DNA from: Rhizobium freirei PRF 81
GTDB taxonomy: Bacteria > Pseudomonadota > Alphaproteobacteria > Rhizobiales > Rhizobiaceae
NCBI RefSeq assembly: GCF_000359745.1
Contig: NZ_AQHN01000016.1
Location: forward strand, 55,385-119,384
Length of the DNA stretch: 64,000 nt
Direction of reading: 5' to 3'
Shown: piece after piece, positions 18,176 to 28,743 of the stretch
Layout of the letters: the number at the start of each line of letters is the position of its first letter
Numbering within the stretch: the first letter of the stretch is position 1
Notes under the pieces: generated by a model
What the model was told of the DNA's origin: nothing
Databases searched by the model: none
Seen by the model: only the letters and a program-made list of their open reading frames with translations
Translations under genes and position numbers: made by a program

Positions 18176-18772
18176 ATGGCACGCACACGCGCAATCGACT
18201 TCGAGGAAAAACAGCGGGGCATCCTGTCGAGCGCCGCCGCGGTCTTCGCCGAGATAGGTATGGAAAAGGCCTCGATGGCGATGATCGCCTCGCGCAGCAA
18301 CGTCTCGAAGGCTCTGCTCTATCACTACTATCCGAGCAAGGACGCGCTGATTTTCGATATTATCCGCACCCATCTGGTCGAGCTCGATTCCGCCATTGAA
18401 GCCGCCGACCAGCCGGATGCGGAGCCGGAAAAGCGGCTGAGGCTCCTGGTGCGGCAGATGCTCGAAAGCTACCGCGACGCAGACGACCACCACAAGGTTC
18501 AGCTTAACGCCAGCGGCACCCTTTCGGCCGAACAGGTTACCGAGATCCAGTCGATCGAACGGCGGATCGTCAAACGCTTTTCAAACATCATCCGCGACAT
18601 CAATCCCGACCTAAGTCGGGAGCGGCCGCTTCTCATGCCTGTCACCATGTCTCTCTTCGGCATGATGAACTGGGTTTACATGTGGTTCCGGCCGGACGGT
18701 CCGATCAGCCGCGACGAATATGCCGACATCGCAACGACGTTGGTGCTCGAAGGGGTGAAGGCGGTCAAGTAA
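18176..18772 (+). CDS. paaR: TetR family regulator of phenylacetate catabolism (PaaR type)
   Basis: 198 residues. The N-terminal TetR HTH is clear (GILSSAAAVFAEIGMEKASM, then IASRSNVSKALLYHYYPSKDALI); the C-terminal domain has conserved hydrophobic helices (MSLFGMMNWVYMWFRPDGP). PaaR proteins repress paa operons and are released by phenylacetyl-CoA. ATG 18176 follows AGGA. It stands 192 bp after paaK, in the same direction, and two matching palindromes sit at the paaN/paaG and paaJ promoters. A PaaX-type repressor is also present in this cluster. Confidence 0.88.
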   Translation: MARTRAIDFEEKQRGILSSAAAVFAEIGMEKASMAMIASRSNVSKALLYHYYPSKDALIFDIIRTHLVELDSAIEAADQPDAEPEKRLRLLVRQMLESYRDADDHHKVQLNASGTLSAEQVTEIQSIERRIVKRFSNIIRDINPDLSRERPLLMPVTMSLFGMMNWVYMWFRPDGPISRDEYADIATTLVLEGVKAVK

Positions 18773-18824
18773 ATCCACTTTTTCCGGCAGTCTCCCAAGA
18801 CGAACCTTGCCTATTGCCGCCCGC

Positions 18825-19439
18825 TCAATCCCCAAGCTTCAGCCGCGCCAGGATCAGCGGATCATATTTCGGCGCGCGAATGCGCTGGCGGTTGGGCTCG
18901 GGCGCCGTGAGCGGTTCTGCCGGCCGCAGCTTATCTTTGGCCTCAAGCGCCAGGCGCTGGTAGATGGCGGTGCCCTGGCGCTTCCAGGCGATTTCCTCTT
19001 CGCTGAGTTCGCGCAGGACGCGCGCCGGGGACCCTACCGCGAGGCTGTTTGGGGGAATTTCCGCACCGGCCTTGACGAACGCCATCGCGGCGACGATCGA
19101 GTTTTCGCCGATCACCGCCTCGTCCATGACCACGGCATTCATGCCAACCATGGCGTTGCGGCCGATCCTGCAGCCGTGCAGCACGGCTCCGTGTCCGATA
19201 TGGCCCTCTTCGCCGATGATCACCTCGAGGTCCGGAAAGCTGTGCACCACACAGGTCTCCTGCACGTTCGAGCCGGCTCCCATGACAATGCGGCCGAAAT
19301 CGCCGCGCAGGACAGCCGCCGGGCCGACATAGCAGCCGGCACCGACGATGACGTCGCCGATCACCACCGCGGCCGGGTGCACGAAGGCTTCCGGATCGAT
19401 CACCGGCACGATGCCGTCATAGGCGTAGATCTGGGCCAT
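18825..19439 (-). CDS. paaY: PaaY, left-handed beta-helix (gamma-carbonic-anhydrase-like) thioesterase-type protein
   Basis: 204 residues. Hexapeptide repeats run from about residue 12 to 140 ([60 protein letters not shown]) with histidines in HSFPD and GHIGHGA that fit metal ligands of the family. PaaY is described as a thioesterase that acts with PaaI in protecting the pathway from dead-end CoA esters. It is the last gene of the minus-strand paaJABCDE...Z unit, 60 bp after paaZ, and converges with paaR. Confidence 0.9.
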   Translation of the reverse strand: MAQIYAYDGIVPVIDPEAFVHPAAVVIGDVIVGAGCYVGPAAVLRGDFGRIVMGAGSNVQETCVVHSFPDLEVIIGEEGHIGHGAVLHGCRIGRNAMVGMNAVVMDEAVIGENSIVAAMAFVKAGAEIPPNSLAVGSPARVLRELSEEEIAWKRQGTAIYQRLALEAKDKLRPAEPLTAPEPNRQRIRAPKYDPLILARLKLGD

Positions 19440-19499
19440 ATCTCTCCTCCGATCGACTCTCGCCGCCGCCGTGGCGCGGCCGGCGAGCCGTTGATGTTT

Positions 19500-21557
19500 T
19501 CACGTTCGGGTCTTCGCCACCATGGTCAGCACATCGTACTGCGCCACAGTCTCGTCCTTCTGGTTGCTGACGCGGCAATCCCAGCGCACCTCGCCGTGGT
19601 CGGCATTTTCGCGCGGGTTGATCTCTTTTGCCGTGAGCCGCACCTTCAGCGTATCGCCCGGATAGACCGGAGTGAGGAAACGCAGACTGTCGACGCCATA
19701 ATTGGCGAGTACGGGGCCTGGCGCCGGATCGACGAAGAGGCCGGCGGCGAAAGAGGCGATGAGGTAGCCGTGCGCCACACGTCCGTCGAAGAAGGGATTG
19801 GCGCGGGCCGCCGCCTCGTCCATATGGGCGTAGAAGGTGTCGCCGGTGAAATGGGCGAAATGCTCGATATCTTCGAGCGTCACCGTGCGCCCGGCCGTCT
19901 CCAACTGGTCGCCGATCTTGAGTTCGGCGAGTGATTTGCGGAAGGGGTGCTCGCCGTGGGTGTTGGCCGGCGCGCCAGCCATCCAGCGGCCGGTTACGGC
20001 GGAAAGCAGAGCGGGCGCGCCCTGGACGGCCGTGCGCTGCATGTAGTGCTTGACGCTGCGCATGCCGCCGAGTTCCTCGCCACCACCGGCGCGGCCCGGA
20101 CCGCCATGGACGAGACCCGGCAGCGGCGAGCCGTGACCGGTCGAAGTTTTGGCGCTGACGCGGTTGCCGATCAGCACGCGACCATGGAACGGCGACATGC
20201 CGATGACGACGTCCTCGGCAAAACGCGGATCGTTGGTGAAGACCGAGGCAACGAGGCTTCCCTTGCCGCGCTTGGCAAGTTCGACGGCCTCTTCCACCGT
20301 GTCGTACGGCATGACGGTGCTGACCGGGCCGAAAGCCTCGACATCGTGGACGGCGCGCGCCGAGGCGGGCTTGTCGCAATAGAGCAGCACTGGATTGAGG
20401 AAGGCGCCGGCTTCCGCATCGCCGGAGACGACACGCGGATTGCCGGGATCGCCTGCGACGATCTCGGCGTCGGCGGACAGGTCGCGAATGCGGGCGCGCA
20501 CTTCCTCGCGCTGGTCGAGACTGGCGAGCGGGCCCATGCGCACACCTTCTTCGGCAGGGTTGCCGAGCGCAGTCTTGGCAAGCCGCTCGCCAAGTGCTGC
20601 GACCAGCGCGTCGGTATAGCGGCGCGGCGCGATCACTCGCCGGATGGCGGTGCACTTCTGCCCGGCCTTCGCAGTCATTTCGCGGGCGACCTCCTTGACG
20701 AAGAGGTCGAACTCCTCCGTGCCGGGCGCTGCGTCGAGACCGAGTACGGCAGCGTTGAGACTGTCGGCTTCCATGGTAAAGCGGACGGAATTTGCGACGA
20801 TCGCCGGATGGGTCTTCAGCCGCCGGCCGGTCGCAGCCGAGCCGGTGAAGGTGACGACGTCCTGATCGCCGACATGGTCGAGCAGATCGCCGACAGAGCC
20901 GCAGATGAGCTGTACAGCGCCTTCCGGCAAGATGCCTGTCCCGACCATCCGCCTGACCATCAATTCCGTGAGGTAAGCGGTCTGGCTGGCGGGTTTGACG
21001 ATCGCCGGCAGGCCGGCGATCAGCGTCGGTGCGATCTTTTCGAGCATACCCCAGCAGGGGAAGTTGAAGGCGTTGATGTGGACGGCGACGCCTTCGAGCG
21101 GCGTGAGGATGTGCTGGGCGGAAAAGCTGTTGTCCTTGGACAGCAGCTCCACCTCGCCGTCTGTCAGCACGCGAGTGTTCGGCAGCTCGCGCCGGGCCTT
21201 GGAGGCATAGGAAAGCAGCGTGCCGATGCCACCCTCGATGTCGATCCAGCTGTCGGCGCGGGTGGCGCCTGTCGCATAGGACAGCGTGTAGAATTCCTCC
21301 TTTTGCTCCATGAGCGCCAGGCCGAGGGCCTTCAGCATGGCAGCGCGCTCGTGGAAGGACATGCGGCGGAGCGCGGCTCCCGCCTTGTCGCGGCCGTAGG
21401 CGAGCGCCGCCTTGAAGTCGAGGCCGGTGGAATCGATCAGCGCGACCGGGGCGCCGGTCGCCGCGTCGAGCAGCGGCACGCCTTCCTTCGCGCCGGCCGC
21501 CCAGCTACCGCAGACATAGCTTTCGAGCCGACGTGGCGCCTGTACGTTGATGGTCAT
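19500..21557 (-). CDS. paaZ: Bifunctional oxepin-CoA hydrolase / 3-oxo-5,6-dehydrosuberyl-CoA semialdehyde dehydrogenase
   Basis: 685 residues in two domains. The N-terminal ALDH part (1 to about 520) has the FTGSAATGRRLKTHP block and the catalytic Cys in KAGQKCTAIRR. The C-terminal MaoC hotdog domain has HFTGDTFYAHMDEAAARANP and FDGRVAHGYLIASFAAGL, carrying the hydratase Asp/His. PaaZ opens the oxepin ring and oxidises the resulting semialdehyde. Length and both active sites are intact. It follows the extra ferritin-like gene by 18 bp and precedes paaY. Confidence 0.95.
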   Translation of the reverse strand: MTINVQAPRRLESYVCGSWAAGAKEGVPLLDAATGAPVALIDSTGLDFKAALAYGRDKAGAALRRMSFHERAAMLKALGLALMEQKEEFYTLSYATGATRADSWIDIEGGIGTLLSYASKARRELPNTRVLTDGEVELLSKDNSFSAQHILTPLEGVAVHINAFNFPCWGMLEKIAPTLIAGLPAIVKPASQTAYLTELMVRRMVGTGILPEGAVQLICGSVGDLLDHVGDQDVVTFTGSAATGRRLKTHPAIVANSVRFTMEADSLNAAVLGLDAAPGTEEFDLFVKEVAREMTAKAGQKCTAIRRVIAPRRYTDALVAALGERLAKTALGNPAEEGVRMGPLASLDQREEVRARIRDLSADAEIVAGDPGNPRVVSGDAEAGAFLNPVLLYCDKPASARAVHDVEAFGPVSTVMPYDTVEEAVELAKRGKGSLVASVFTNDPRFAEDVVIGMSPFHGRVLIGNRVSAKTSTGHGSPLPGLVHGGPGRAGGGEELGGMRSVKHYMQRTAVQGAPALLSAVTGRWMAGAPANTHGEHPFRKSLAELKIGDQLETAGRTVTLEDIEHFAHFTGDTFYAHMDEAAARANPFFDGRVAHGYLIASFAAGLFVDPAPGPVLANYGVDSLRFLTPVYPGDTLKVRLTAKEINPRENADHGEVRWDCRVSNQKDETVAQYDVLTMVAKTRT

Positions 21558-21575
21558 CTCGTGGTCCTTCCTATG

Positions 21576-22334
21576 TCAGTTCAGCGGCAGGCCGGAAAGC
21601 GCGCTTTCGACCGCGCCTTCCCACTGCGCAAGCAATGTCTCGTTGGGCGTATGACGCAGGCCGAAACGGGAGAGGGTCTCGTAGCGGACCGAGCCGGCCA
21701 GACCGAAGCTTGCCGCGACACGCGGGCGCCAGTAGGCGAGCGAAGCAGCGATTTCGGCGCGGCCTTCAGGAGTTTCCGCAATGCGCTCCAGGCCGGCGAG
21801 CGCCAGTTCCGTATGGCGCGCCTCGCGCGGCAGGATGATGCGGAAGACGTCGGCGAGCGGCTGATAGGAGACGCGCGACAACTCGTTGAGCTGGATGACG
21901 GAGGCCTTGCCCATCAACAGGTTCATGACCACGGCGTCCACCCAGCCGGCGAGCGGATAGTGGAAGACGGAAAGCCGCATGTCGCCTTCGCGCCGCGCCG
22001 CGCCGATGTCGGCGTCGCGGGCGATGCGCGCTGCCCATGGATGATGGTTGGCGTAGCGGCGCGTATCGACGCCGAAGGAACCCATCACCTCCAGCACCCG
22101 GCCGGCATGATCGGTCTTTTCCAGCACGATGCGGGCGGCCGAAATGCGCTCCTTGATGCCCGGCGCAGCATTGATGATGTCGGCAAAGCCGGCGGCACCC
22201 GCAAGCTCGCTGTCGACGAAGCTCGCCATCAGCCTCAAGAGCTCGCCGCGATAGCGCGGCGGCACGTTATCGGGCGAAGTCAGCATGCCTCCTTGCGCCA
22301 GATAGTCTTCGATCGGCATGACATCATCGGACAT
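21576..22334 (-). CDS. Extra PaaA/PaaC-family ferritin-like protein with partly degenerate metal site
   Basis: 252 residues, clearly of the phenylacetate-catabolic ferritin-like family but distinct from the cluster's own PaaA and PaaC. It aligns by eye with PaaA: FVDSELAGAAG against HSEIVGQ (Glu43 kept), TDHAGRVLEV against [10 protein letters not shown] (Glu and His of the first ExxH replaced by His76 and Arg79), SRVSYQPLADVFRIILPREA against the PaaA helix, and EARH (171-174) against ESFH (second ExxH kept). It is inserted between paaE and paaZ in the same operon with good ribosome-site spacing. Possible roles are a structural partner of the epoxidase or a separate oxygenase-like protein; none is proven. 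Confidence 0.8.
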   Translation of the reverse strand: MSDDVMPIEDYLAQGGMLTSPDNVPPRYRGELLRLMASFVDSELAGAAGFADIINAAPGIKERISAARIVLEKTDHAGRVLEVMGSFGVDTRRYANHHPWAARIARDADIGAARREGDMRLSVFHYPLAGWVDAVVMNLLMGKASVIQLNELSRVSYQPLADVFRIILPREARHTELALAGLERIAETPEGRAEIAASLAYWRPRVAASFGLAGSVRYETLSRFGLRHTPNETLLAQWEGAVESALSGLPLN

Positions 22335-22389
22335 TGCATCTCTCCCAATTCTCTCTTCCCTTCCTCGCAGCCGGAAGAAGAGGACGTAC

Positions 22390-23466
<1,077 letters not shown>

Positions 23467-23496
23467 GATTTGGGGCCTCACTTATTGCGGCATCGC

Positions 23497-24012
23497 TCAG
23501 ATGCACTTGAAATAGTCAAAGGGTTCCAGACACTCCGCGCAGCGATAGCTCGCTTTGCACGGCGTCGATCCGAACTGGCTGATTTTCTCCGTCCGCGTCG
23601 AACCGCAGCGCGGACATTCGATCGTCAGGTTCGAGCGGCCGGTGAGCCGGTCGACACGCTTCATCAGGGTCCCGTCGGCGGCGGTGCCGTCGACCGGCGG
23701 GGCAATCCCGTAGACCTTGAGCTTGTCGCGGCCCTCTGCGCTGATCCAGTCGGTGGTCCAGGCGGGCGACAATTGCCGTTCGAGCCGGACCTTGGCCACG
23801 CCGCGCGCGGCAAGCGCTGCCTCGATGTCGAGGTTGATGATGGCGGTCGCCGGACAGCCCGAATAGGTCGGCGTCACCGTCACCACAAGCGTCCCGTCAT
23901 CCCACCGCACGTTGCGGATGATACCGAGATCGGTGAGCGAAATGACCGGGATCTCCGGGTCGGGGACCTCGGCCAGCCATTGCCATACGGTTTCAGTCGA
24001 AGGCTGCGCCAT
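23497..24012 (-). CDS. paaD: Phenylacetyl-CoA epoxidase maturation protein PaaD
   Basis: 171 residues. A MIP18/DUF59 domain forms the first 90 residues (VPDPEIPVISLTDLGIIRNV, TPTYSGCPA), followed by a C-terminal four-cysteine ribbon (CPRCGS and YRCAECLEPF). The family is linked to metal-centre maturation of the epoxidase. ATG 24012 follows GGGAGGATC. It sits 13 bp after paaC and 30 bp before paaE in the standard paaABCDE order. Confidence 0.93.
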   Translation of the reverse strand: MAQPSTETVWQWLAEVPDPEIPVISLTDLGIIRNVRWDDGTLVVTVTPTYSGCPATAIINLDIEAALAARGVAKVRLERQLSPAWTTDWISAEGRDKLKVYGIAPPVDGTAADGTLMKRVDRLTGRSNLTIECPRCGSTRTEKISQFGSTPCKASYRCAECLEPFDYFKCI

Positions 24013-24025
24013 GATCCTCCCTCCC

Positions 24026-24805
24026 TTACCAGGTCGCGCCGGGATAGGCGCGTTGCAGGAACTGCATCTCGGTGAGGATGAAACCCAGATGCTCGGAGTG
24101 GACGCCGCGCTTGCCGCCCTTGTGCATGTAGCCGTCGGCCGGCTTCTTCAGCGTGGCTTCCGCAAGCGCCTCGGCAACGATTTCGTCCCAGCCGGCCTTC
24201 AGGCTTTCCGGATGCGGCGCAACACCCGCCGCCGCAAGGGCGGCATCGCCCGCGTCGCCGACGAACATTTCGCCCGTGTAAGCCCACAGCCCGTCGAGGG
24301 CTGCCTGCATGCGGTGGTGGCTTTCGTCGGTGCCGTCGCCGAGGCGGATCACCAGGTCACGGCTGCGCTCCAGATGGTAGGCCACCTCTTTCGAGGCCTT
24401 TTCGGCGATCTCCGCGATGCGCCGGTCGGTCGAGCCCTTGAGGGCATTCAACATCTGCAGGTGCCAGGCGTCGAACAGGAACTGACGCATCAGCGTCTGG
24501 CCGATGTCACCGTTCGGGCGCTCGACGAGCAGCAGATTGCGGAAGTCGAAGCCGTCGCGCAGGAAGGCGAGATCGTCGGCGCTCCGGCCCTTGCCTTCAA
24601 TTTCTGCAGCAAGGCCGAGCCAAAGCTGCGTCTGGCCGATCAGGTCAAGCGCTACGTTGGCGAGCGCGATATCCTCCTCCAGCGCCGGCCCGTGCCCGCA
24701 CCATTCGGAGACGCGGTGACCGAGGATGAGGGCGTTGTCTCCCACTCTCGTCAGGAACTCGGTGAGTACCGCCTTGTCGACGGTCGTGTCGGTCGCGGTC
24801 GCCAT
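24026..24805 (-). CDS. paaC: Phenylacetyl-CoA epoxidase structural subunit PaaC
   Basis: 259 residues with the PaaC ferritin-like fold: LILGHRVSEWCGHGPALEED, ANVALDLIGQTQLWLG, FRNLLLVERPNGDIGQTLMR and the C-terminal GKRGVHSEHLGFILTEMQFL. PaaC pairs with PaaA but lacks a working di-iron centre. The ATG at 24805 overlaps the paaB stop as TGATG, showing tight coupling; a GTG one codon upstream is possible. Confidence 0.94.
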   Translation of the reverse strand: MATATDTTVDKAVLTEFLTRVGDNALILGHRVSEWCGHGPALEEDIALANVALDLIGQTQLWLGLAAEIEGKGRSADDLAFLRDGFDFRNLLLVERPNGDIGQTLMRQFLFDAWHLQMLNALKGSTDRRIAEIAEKASKEVAYHLERSRDLVIRLGDGTDESHHRMQAALDGLWAYTGEMFVGDAGDAALAAAGVAPHPESLKAGWDEIVAEALAEATLKKPADGYMHKGGKRGVHSEHLGFILTEMQFLQRAYPGATW

Positions 24806-25089
24806 CACATGTGCCCCACTTCGTCTGGAATGTCGAAGAAGGTCGGATGACGGTAGACCTTGGAGTTCGACGGCTCGAACAGCGGGCCCTTGTCCGACGG
24901 CGCGCTGGCGGCGATATCCGAAGAGCGCACGACCCAGATGCTGACGCCCTCATTGCGGCGGACATAAACGTCGCGGGCATTGTTGATGGCCATTTCGGCA
25001 TCCGGCGCGTGCAGGCTGCCGACGTGGCGGTGGTTGAGGCCGTGCTGGCCGCGGATGAAAACTTCCCAGAGGGGCCATTCGCTCGACAT
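24805..25089 (-). CDS. paaB: Phenylacetyl-CoA epoxidase subunit PaaB
   Basis: 94 residues, the normal PaaB length, starting MSSEWPLWEVFIRGQHGLNH with HVGSLHAPDAEMAINNARDV and VRRNEGVSIWVV. It is a required small subunit of the PaaABCE complex. ATG 25089 follows GGGAGAGAT on the minus strand. It lies between paaA (38-bp gap) and paaC (overlap). Confidence 0.95.
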   Translation of the reverse strand: MSSEWPLWEVFIRGQHGLNHRHVGSLHAPDAEMAINNARDVYVRRNEGVSIWVVRSSDIAASAPSDKGPLFEPSNSKVYRHPTFFDIPDEVGHM

Positions 25090-25127
25090 GAATAAATCTC
25101 TCCCTTGAAACTGTGACTGCCTGCCGC

Positions 25128-26129
25128 TTATTCCGCCGGCATCCGGGCGGCACGCCGCGCGTCCGCCTTCTCGGCGTGGGCGACCAGCGCGTCGCGAAAC
25201 CAGGCGCCCTCGTCCCAGGCGGACTTGCGGGCGTTCAACCGCTCGGCATTGCATGGGCCGTTGCCGGCGATGACGTCGAAGAATTCGCTCCAGTCCGGCT
25301 CGCCGAAGTCATAGCCGCCCTTATTCTCATTCCATTTGAGCTCTGGATCGGGAACGGAGAGACCGAGATATTCCGCCTGCGGCACGGTCTGGTCGACGAA
25401 CTTCTGGCGCAGCTCGTCATTGGAGTTCTGCTTGATCTTCCAGGCCATCGACTGGGCTGAATGGACCGAAGCGCCGTCGGAAGGACCGAACATCATCAGC
25501 GACGGCCACCACCAGCGGTTCAGCGCATCCTGGACCATCGCCTTCTGCTGCGGCGTGCCCTTCACCATCTTCATCAGAATGTCGAAACCCTGGCGCTGGT
25601 GAAAACTTTCCTCCTTGCAGATGCGCACCATGGCCCGCGCGTAGGGGCCATAGGAGCAGCGCTGCAACGGCACCTGGTTCATGATCGCCGCCCCGTCGAC
25701 CAGCCAGCCGATCGCGCCGATATCCGCCCAGGTGAGCGTCGGATAATTGAAGATCGAGGAGTATTTCGCCTTGCCGGAATGGAGCTGGCCATACATCTCG
25801 TCGCGGCTGACGCCGAGCGTTTCGGCGGCGCAGTAGAGATAGAGGCCGTGGCCCGCCTCATCCTGTACCTTGGCGAGCAGAATCGCCTTTCTTTCCAGTG
25901 TCGGAGCACGCGTGATCCAATTGCCTTCGGGCAGCTGTCCGACAATTTCGGAATGAGCGTGCTGGCTGATCTGGCGCACCAGCGTCTTGCGGTAGCCTTC
26001 CGGCATCCATTCCTTCGGCTCGATCTTCTGGCCGGCGTCGATGCGCTCCTGGAAGGCGCGCTCAACGGGGTCCATCTCGTCGAGGCTGCGGACGCGGGCG
26101 GTGTCGGTCTTCACCATCTGTGCGTACAT
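25128..26129 (-). CDS. paaA: Phenylacetyl-CoA 1,2-epoxidase catalytic subunit PaaA
   Basis: 333 residues from [20 protein letters not shown]. Di-iron ligand candidates are in place: Glu61 in HSEIVGQ, Glu91/His94 in [11 protein letters not shown] and Glu174/His177 in [12 protein letters not shown]. The subunit forms the epoxide on the aromatic ring of phenylacetyl-CoA. ATG 26129 is favoured; the longer in-frame reading to 26213 lacks family similarity. It follows paaJ by 26 bp and is the second gene of the long minus-strand operon. Confidence 0.96.
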   Translation of the reverse strand: MYAQMVKTDTARVRSLDEMDPVERAFQERIDAGQKIEPKEWMPEGYRKTLVRQISQHAHSEIVGQLPEGNWITRAPTLERKAILLAKVQDEAGHGLYLYCAAETLGVSRDEMYGQLHSGKAKYSSIFNYPTLTWADIGAIGWLVDGAAIMNQVPLQRCSYGPYARAMVRICKEESFHQRQGFDILMKMVKGTPQQKAMVQDALNRWWWPSLMMFGPSDGASVHSAQSMAWKIKQNSNDELRQKFVDQTVPQAEYLGLSVPDPELKWNENKGGYDFGEPDWSEFFDVIAGNGPCNAERLNARKSAWDEGAWFRDALVAHAEKADARRAARMPAE

Positions 26130-26155
26130 GGTTCTGTCCTTCTGCTTTCGCGCGA

Positions 26156-27361
26156 TCAGACGCGCTCGAGAATGATGGCGATGCCCTGACCGACGCCGAT
26201 GCACATGGTGCATAGCGCATAGCGTCCGCCCTGGCGGTGAAGCTGATAGGTGGCAGCGGTGACGAGGCGCGCGCCGCTCATGCCGAGCGGGTGCCCCATG
26301 GCGATGGCGCCGCCGTTCGGGTTCACATGCGCCGCGTCGTCCGGCAGGCCGAGGTCGCGCAACGTGGCGAGCGCCTGCGAAGCGAAGGCTTCGTTCAACT
26401 CGATGAGATCCATCTGGCCGATCGTAAGCCCTGCGCGCTCCAGCACGCGGCGGGCGGCAGGCGCCGGGCCTATGCCCATAATGCGCGGCTCGACGCCGGC
26501 GGCAGCCATCGCGACCACGCGTGCCTTCGGCGTCAGACCATGCTTACCGGCTGCATCCGCATTTGCAAGCAGGAGAGCGGCCGAACCATCATTGACGCCC
26601 GAAGCATTGCCGGCGGTGACCGAAAGATCGGGATCGTTGACGCCCCTGAGTTTCGAAAGCTGCTCGACCGTGGTACCGGGACGCGGATGTTCGTCGCGGG
26701 AGACAAGGATCGCCTCGCCCTTCGTCTGCGGCACGCTGACCGGCACGATCTCGTCGTTAAACAGCCCGGCGGCATCGGCGGCAGCCCAGCGCGCCTGGCT
26801 GCGAGCGGCAAAGGCGTCCTGGTCGGCGCGCGAAACACGGAAGTCAGCAGCGACATTGTCGGCGGTTTCCGGCATGGAATCGACACCGAATTCGCGCTTC
26901 ATCTTCGGATTAACGAAGCGCCAGCCGATGGTAGTGTCGTAGACGGCACTACTGCGCGAGAAGGCACTCTCGGCCTTCGGCATGACAAAAGGAGCGCGGC
27001 TCATGCTTTCGACGCCACCCGCAATCATCAGGTCGCAGTCGCCGGCGCGAATGGCACGCGCCGCCGTGCCGACAGCATCCATACCGGAGCCGCAGAGGCG
27101 ATTGACGGTGGTGCCCGGGATCGAGACCGGCATGCCGGACAGCAGAACCGCCATGCGTGCGACATTGCGATTGTCCTCGCCGGCCTGGTTGGCGCAGCCG
27201 TAGACGACATCCTCGACCTTCGCCCAGTCGACGTCCGAATTGCGCTTGACGAGATGAGCGAGCGGGACGGCGGCCAGATCGTCGGCGCGCACCGAAGAGA
27301 GCGCTCCGCCATAACGGCCGATCGGCGTTCTCACCGCATCGCAGATGAAAGCTTCGGACAT
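26156..27361 (-). CDS. paaJ: 3-oxoadipyl-CoA / 3-oxo-5,6-dehydrosuberyl-CoA thiolase
   Basis: 401 residues of the thiolase family: nucleophilic Cys in [46 protein letters not shown] with the active-site His, and the second Cys in [12 protein letters not shown]. It cleaves the oxoacyl-CoA intermediates to acetyl-CoA and succinyl-CoA. ATG 27361 has GGGAGG upstream. It leads the minus-strand operon paaJ-A-B-C-D-E-(extra)-Z-Y and has a TetR-type operator 46 bp upstream. A PcaF role in protocatechuate catabolism is also possible, as the enzymes are interchangeable. Confidence 0.92.
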   Translation of the reverse strand: MSEAFICDAVRTPIGRYGGALSSVRADDLAAVPLAHLVKRNSDVDWAKVEDVVYGCANQAGEDNRNVARMAVLLSGMPVSIPGTTVNRLCGSGMDAVGTAARAIRAGDCDLMIAGGVESMSRAPFVMPKAESAFSRSSAVYDTTIGWRFVNPKMKREFGVDSMPETADNVAADFRVSRADQDAFAARSQARWAAADAAGLFNDEIVPVSVPQTKGEAILVSRDEHPRPGTTVEQLSKLRGVNDPDLSVTAGNASGVNDGSAALLLANADAAGKHGLTPKARVVAMAAAGVEPRIMGIGPAPAARRVLERAGLTIGQMDLIELNEAFASQALATLRDLGLPDDAAHVNPNGGAIAMGHPLGMSGARLVTAATYQLHRQGGRYALCTMCIGVGQGIAIILERV

Positions 27362-27406
27362 GCATTTCCTCCCACTGCATCGCCGCATCCGGTCGAAAAT
27401 AAATTA

Positions 27407-27422
27407 ACCGACCGATCGGTCA
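27407..27422. promoter_or_regulatory. TetR (PaaR)-type operator ahead of paaJABCDE
   Basis: ACCGACCGATCGGTC contains a perfect 12-bp palindrome GACCGATCGGTC (27410-27421). It matches the element between paaN and paaG apart from its centre. It is placed where it would overlap the paaJ promoter. Confidence 0.6.
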
Positions 27423-27428
27423 TATATT

Positions 27429-27755
27429 TACCACCAGAAACATCACAGTGCAACGCTATTTTTTGAATTTCATGTAATGTTTTGCAGGGTGGCTATATTT
27501 CAATTCTAGCACAGAGGCTCTCTGCGAGCGATCTTCAGTCGAAAATGACCAAACGGATGCGAGACGATCTGCCAGCATACGACTCGCTTTTTTGGAGATT
27601 TTCCGAAAGCAAATAATGTAGCCCAAGAACAGGTAAGCGGAGCCTGCCTTGCAACGGTGATTGATAATTGGCCACGTGCTCACGCTGCTCTTAAGGCCGC
27701 TGAGCCGCGCTTCGAACTAGCCCCTTCCGGCCCGTGAGCAAGACAATCGGCGACC
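27429..27755. other. Intergenic region upstream of paaJ
   Basis: About 330 bp, AT-rich near 27430-27510 as expected for the paaJ promoter. Short minus-strand frames here show no family similarity or codon bias. I see no gene in it. Confidence 0.45.
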
Positions 27756-27860
27756 TAGAGTTTCCGCTTTTCTTTGAATCGCGGAAACGCTCTATCCTCT
27801 TGTTTTCTTGCGCATTCCGGACGGAAAACCGCTGCGCACTTTTCCTGGAAATGCTCTAGA
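27756..27860 (+). repeat. RIME-like double-palindrome intergenic repeat, copy 1
   Basis: First palindrome: TAGAGTTTCCGC ... GCGGAAACGCTCTA; second block: CATTCCGGACGGAAAACCGC ... CCTGGAAATGCTCTAGA. It is nearly identical to copies at 39969-40075 and (inverted) 51782-51884. The layout and word content resemble RIME elements described in rhizobia. Its right end contains the paaX stop codon. Confidence 0.8.
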
Positions 27861-28743
27861 TTGAGGCTCGTAACCCAAGCATCTCGGCCCTGCGCCGCGT
27901 CTCATCGCTTTCTTCGGCGAGCGGTCCGGAGGCGGTGACGAATTGGCGGGCAACATGCCGGCCGGCAGCAGGAGATAGCGCGAGATAAAGTTCGGCAAAG
28001 AGGCGTCGCGCTGCATTGCCCGGCCAATCCGCGGGCAGCGCAGCGGCCGGAAGCCGGGGATCGCGGAGCGCGATGGCACGGAACTGGTGCACGAGCAAGA
28101 GCCGCGCTGAAAGGGCGGTCTCGGCGTCGGCGGGCGGGCCGACGGCTAAAGTTTCGGCGAAAGGCGTGAAACGCGAAAGGAAAGCGCGATAGGCCTCCGC
28201 ATGCGGGGCGAGATCCCATTGATCCGCGACGAACGCGGCAAGCTCCCCCTCCGCCACATCAGCACGAAAGACGAGCGCCGGGACGGCACCCGGCAGCGGC
28301 CGCCTCGGCCCGACCGCAAGCCTTGGCCCGAGGCGTGCCATTCCCGCGCGCTCCAGCGCCTGCATTTCTTCTTCGACGTTGACGCCCGCCAGGCGCACAA
28401 ACTGCCAATCTTCGGCCTGCTCGTGCCTGAAGAGCACTTCGGCGGCGGCGCTGAATTCCGTACGGGCGGCAGGCGAAAGACGATAATAGCTCCGCCGCCC
28501 TTCGCGCTCGCCGAGCAGCTGGCCGGACGAGACAAGGCGCGACACGGCAGTACGCACCAGCGTCTCGCTAATGCCGACACCGGCACACGTCTCGATGAGG
28601 TTGCCGATCCAGACCACGCCGCCGCGCGGCTCGACGATGTCGCCGTAGATGGTGACGATGAAGCTCGCTGCCGTCGGCGGCCGCTCGACGACAATCCGCT
28701 TTACGAGTTCGCGGATGCCTTCCTTCGCCGCCTCGACCGTCAT
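27856..28743 (-). CDS. paaX: PaaX family transcriptional repressor
   Basis: 295 residues starting MTVEAAKEGIRELVKRIVVE. The PaaX N-terminal winged HTH (SFIVTIYGDIVEPRGGVVWI, VRTAVSRLVSSGQLLGEREG) and the following RRSYYRLS wing are clear, with the PaaX C-terminal domain downstream. PaaX represses paa genes and responds to phenylacetyl-CoA in E. coli and pseudomonads. Its stop codon TAG lies in the end of a RIME-like element, so the extreme C-terminus may have been trimmed or reset by that insertion. It is co-oriented with paaJ but 495 bp away. Confidence 0.9.
   Translation of the reverse strand: MTVEAAKEGIRELVKRIVVERPPTAASFIVTIYGDIVEPRGGVVWIGNLIETCAGVGISETLVRTAVSRLVSSGQLLGEREGRRSYYRLSPAARTEFSAAAEVLFRHEQAEDWQFVRLAGVNVEEEMQALERAGMARLGPRLAVGPRRPLPGAVPALVFRADVAEGELAAFVADQWDLAPHAEAYRAFLSRFTPFAETLAVGPPADAETALSARLLLVHQFRAIALRDPRLPAAALPADWPGNAARRLFAELYLALSPAAGRHVARQFVTASGPLAEESDETRRRAEMLGLRASI

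Noticed and set aside
27756..27860. The palindromic repeats as insertion-sequence ends or attachment sites
   Set aside because: No transposase or target-site duplication is seen; size, double-dyad layout and dispersed intergenic location fit RIME-like elements.
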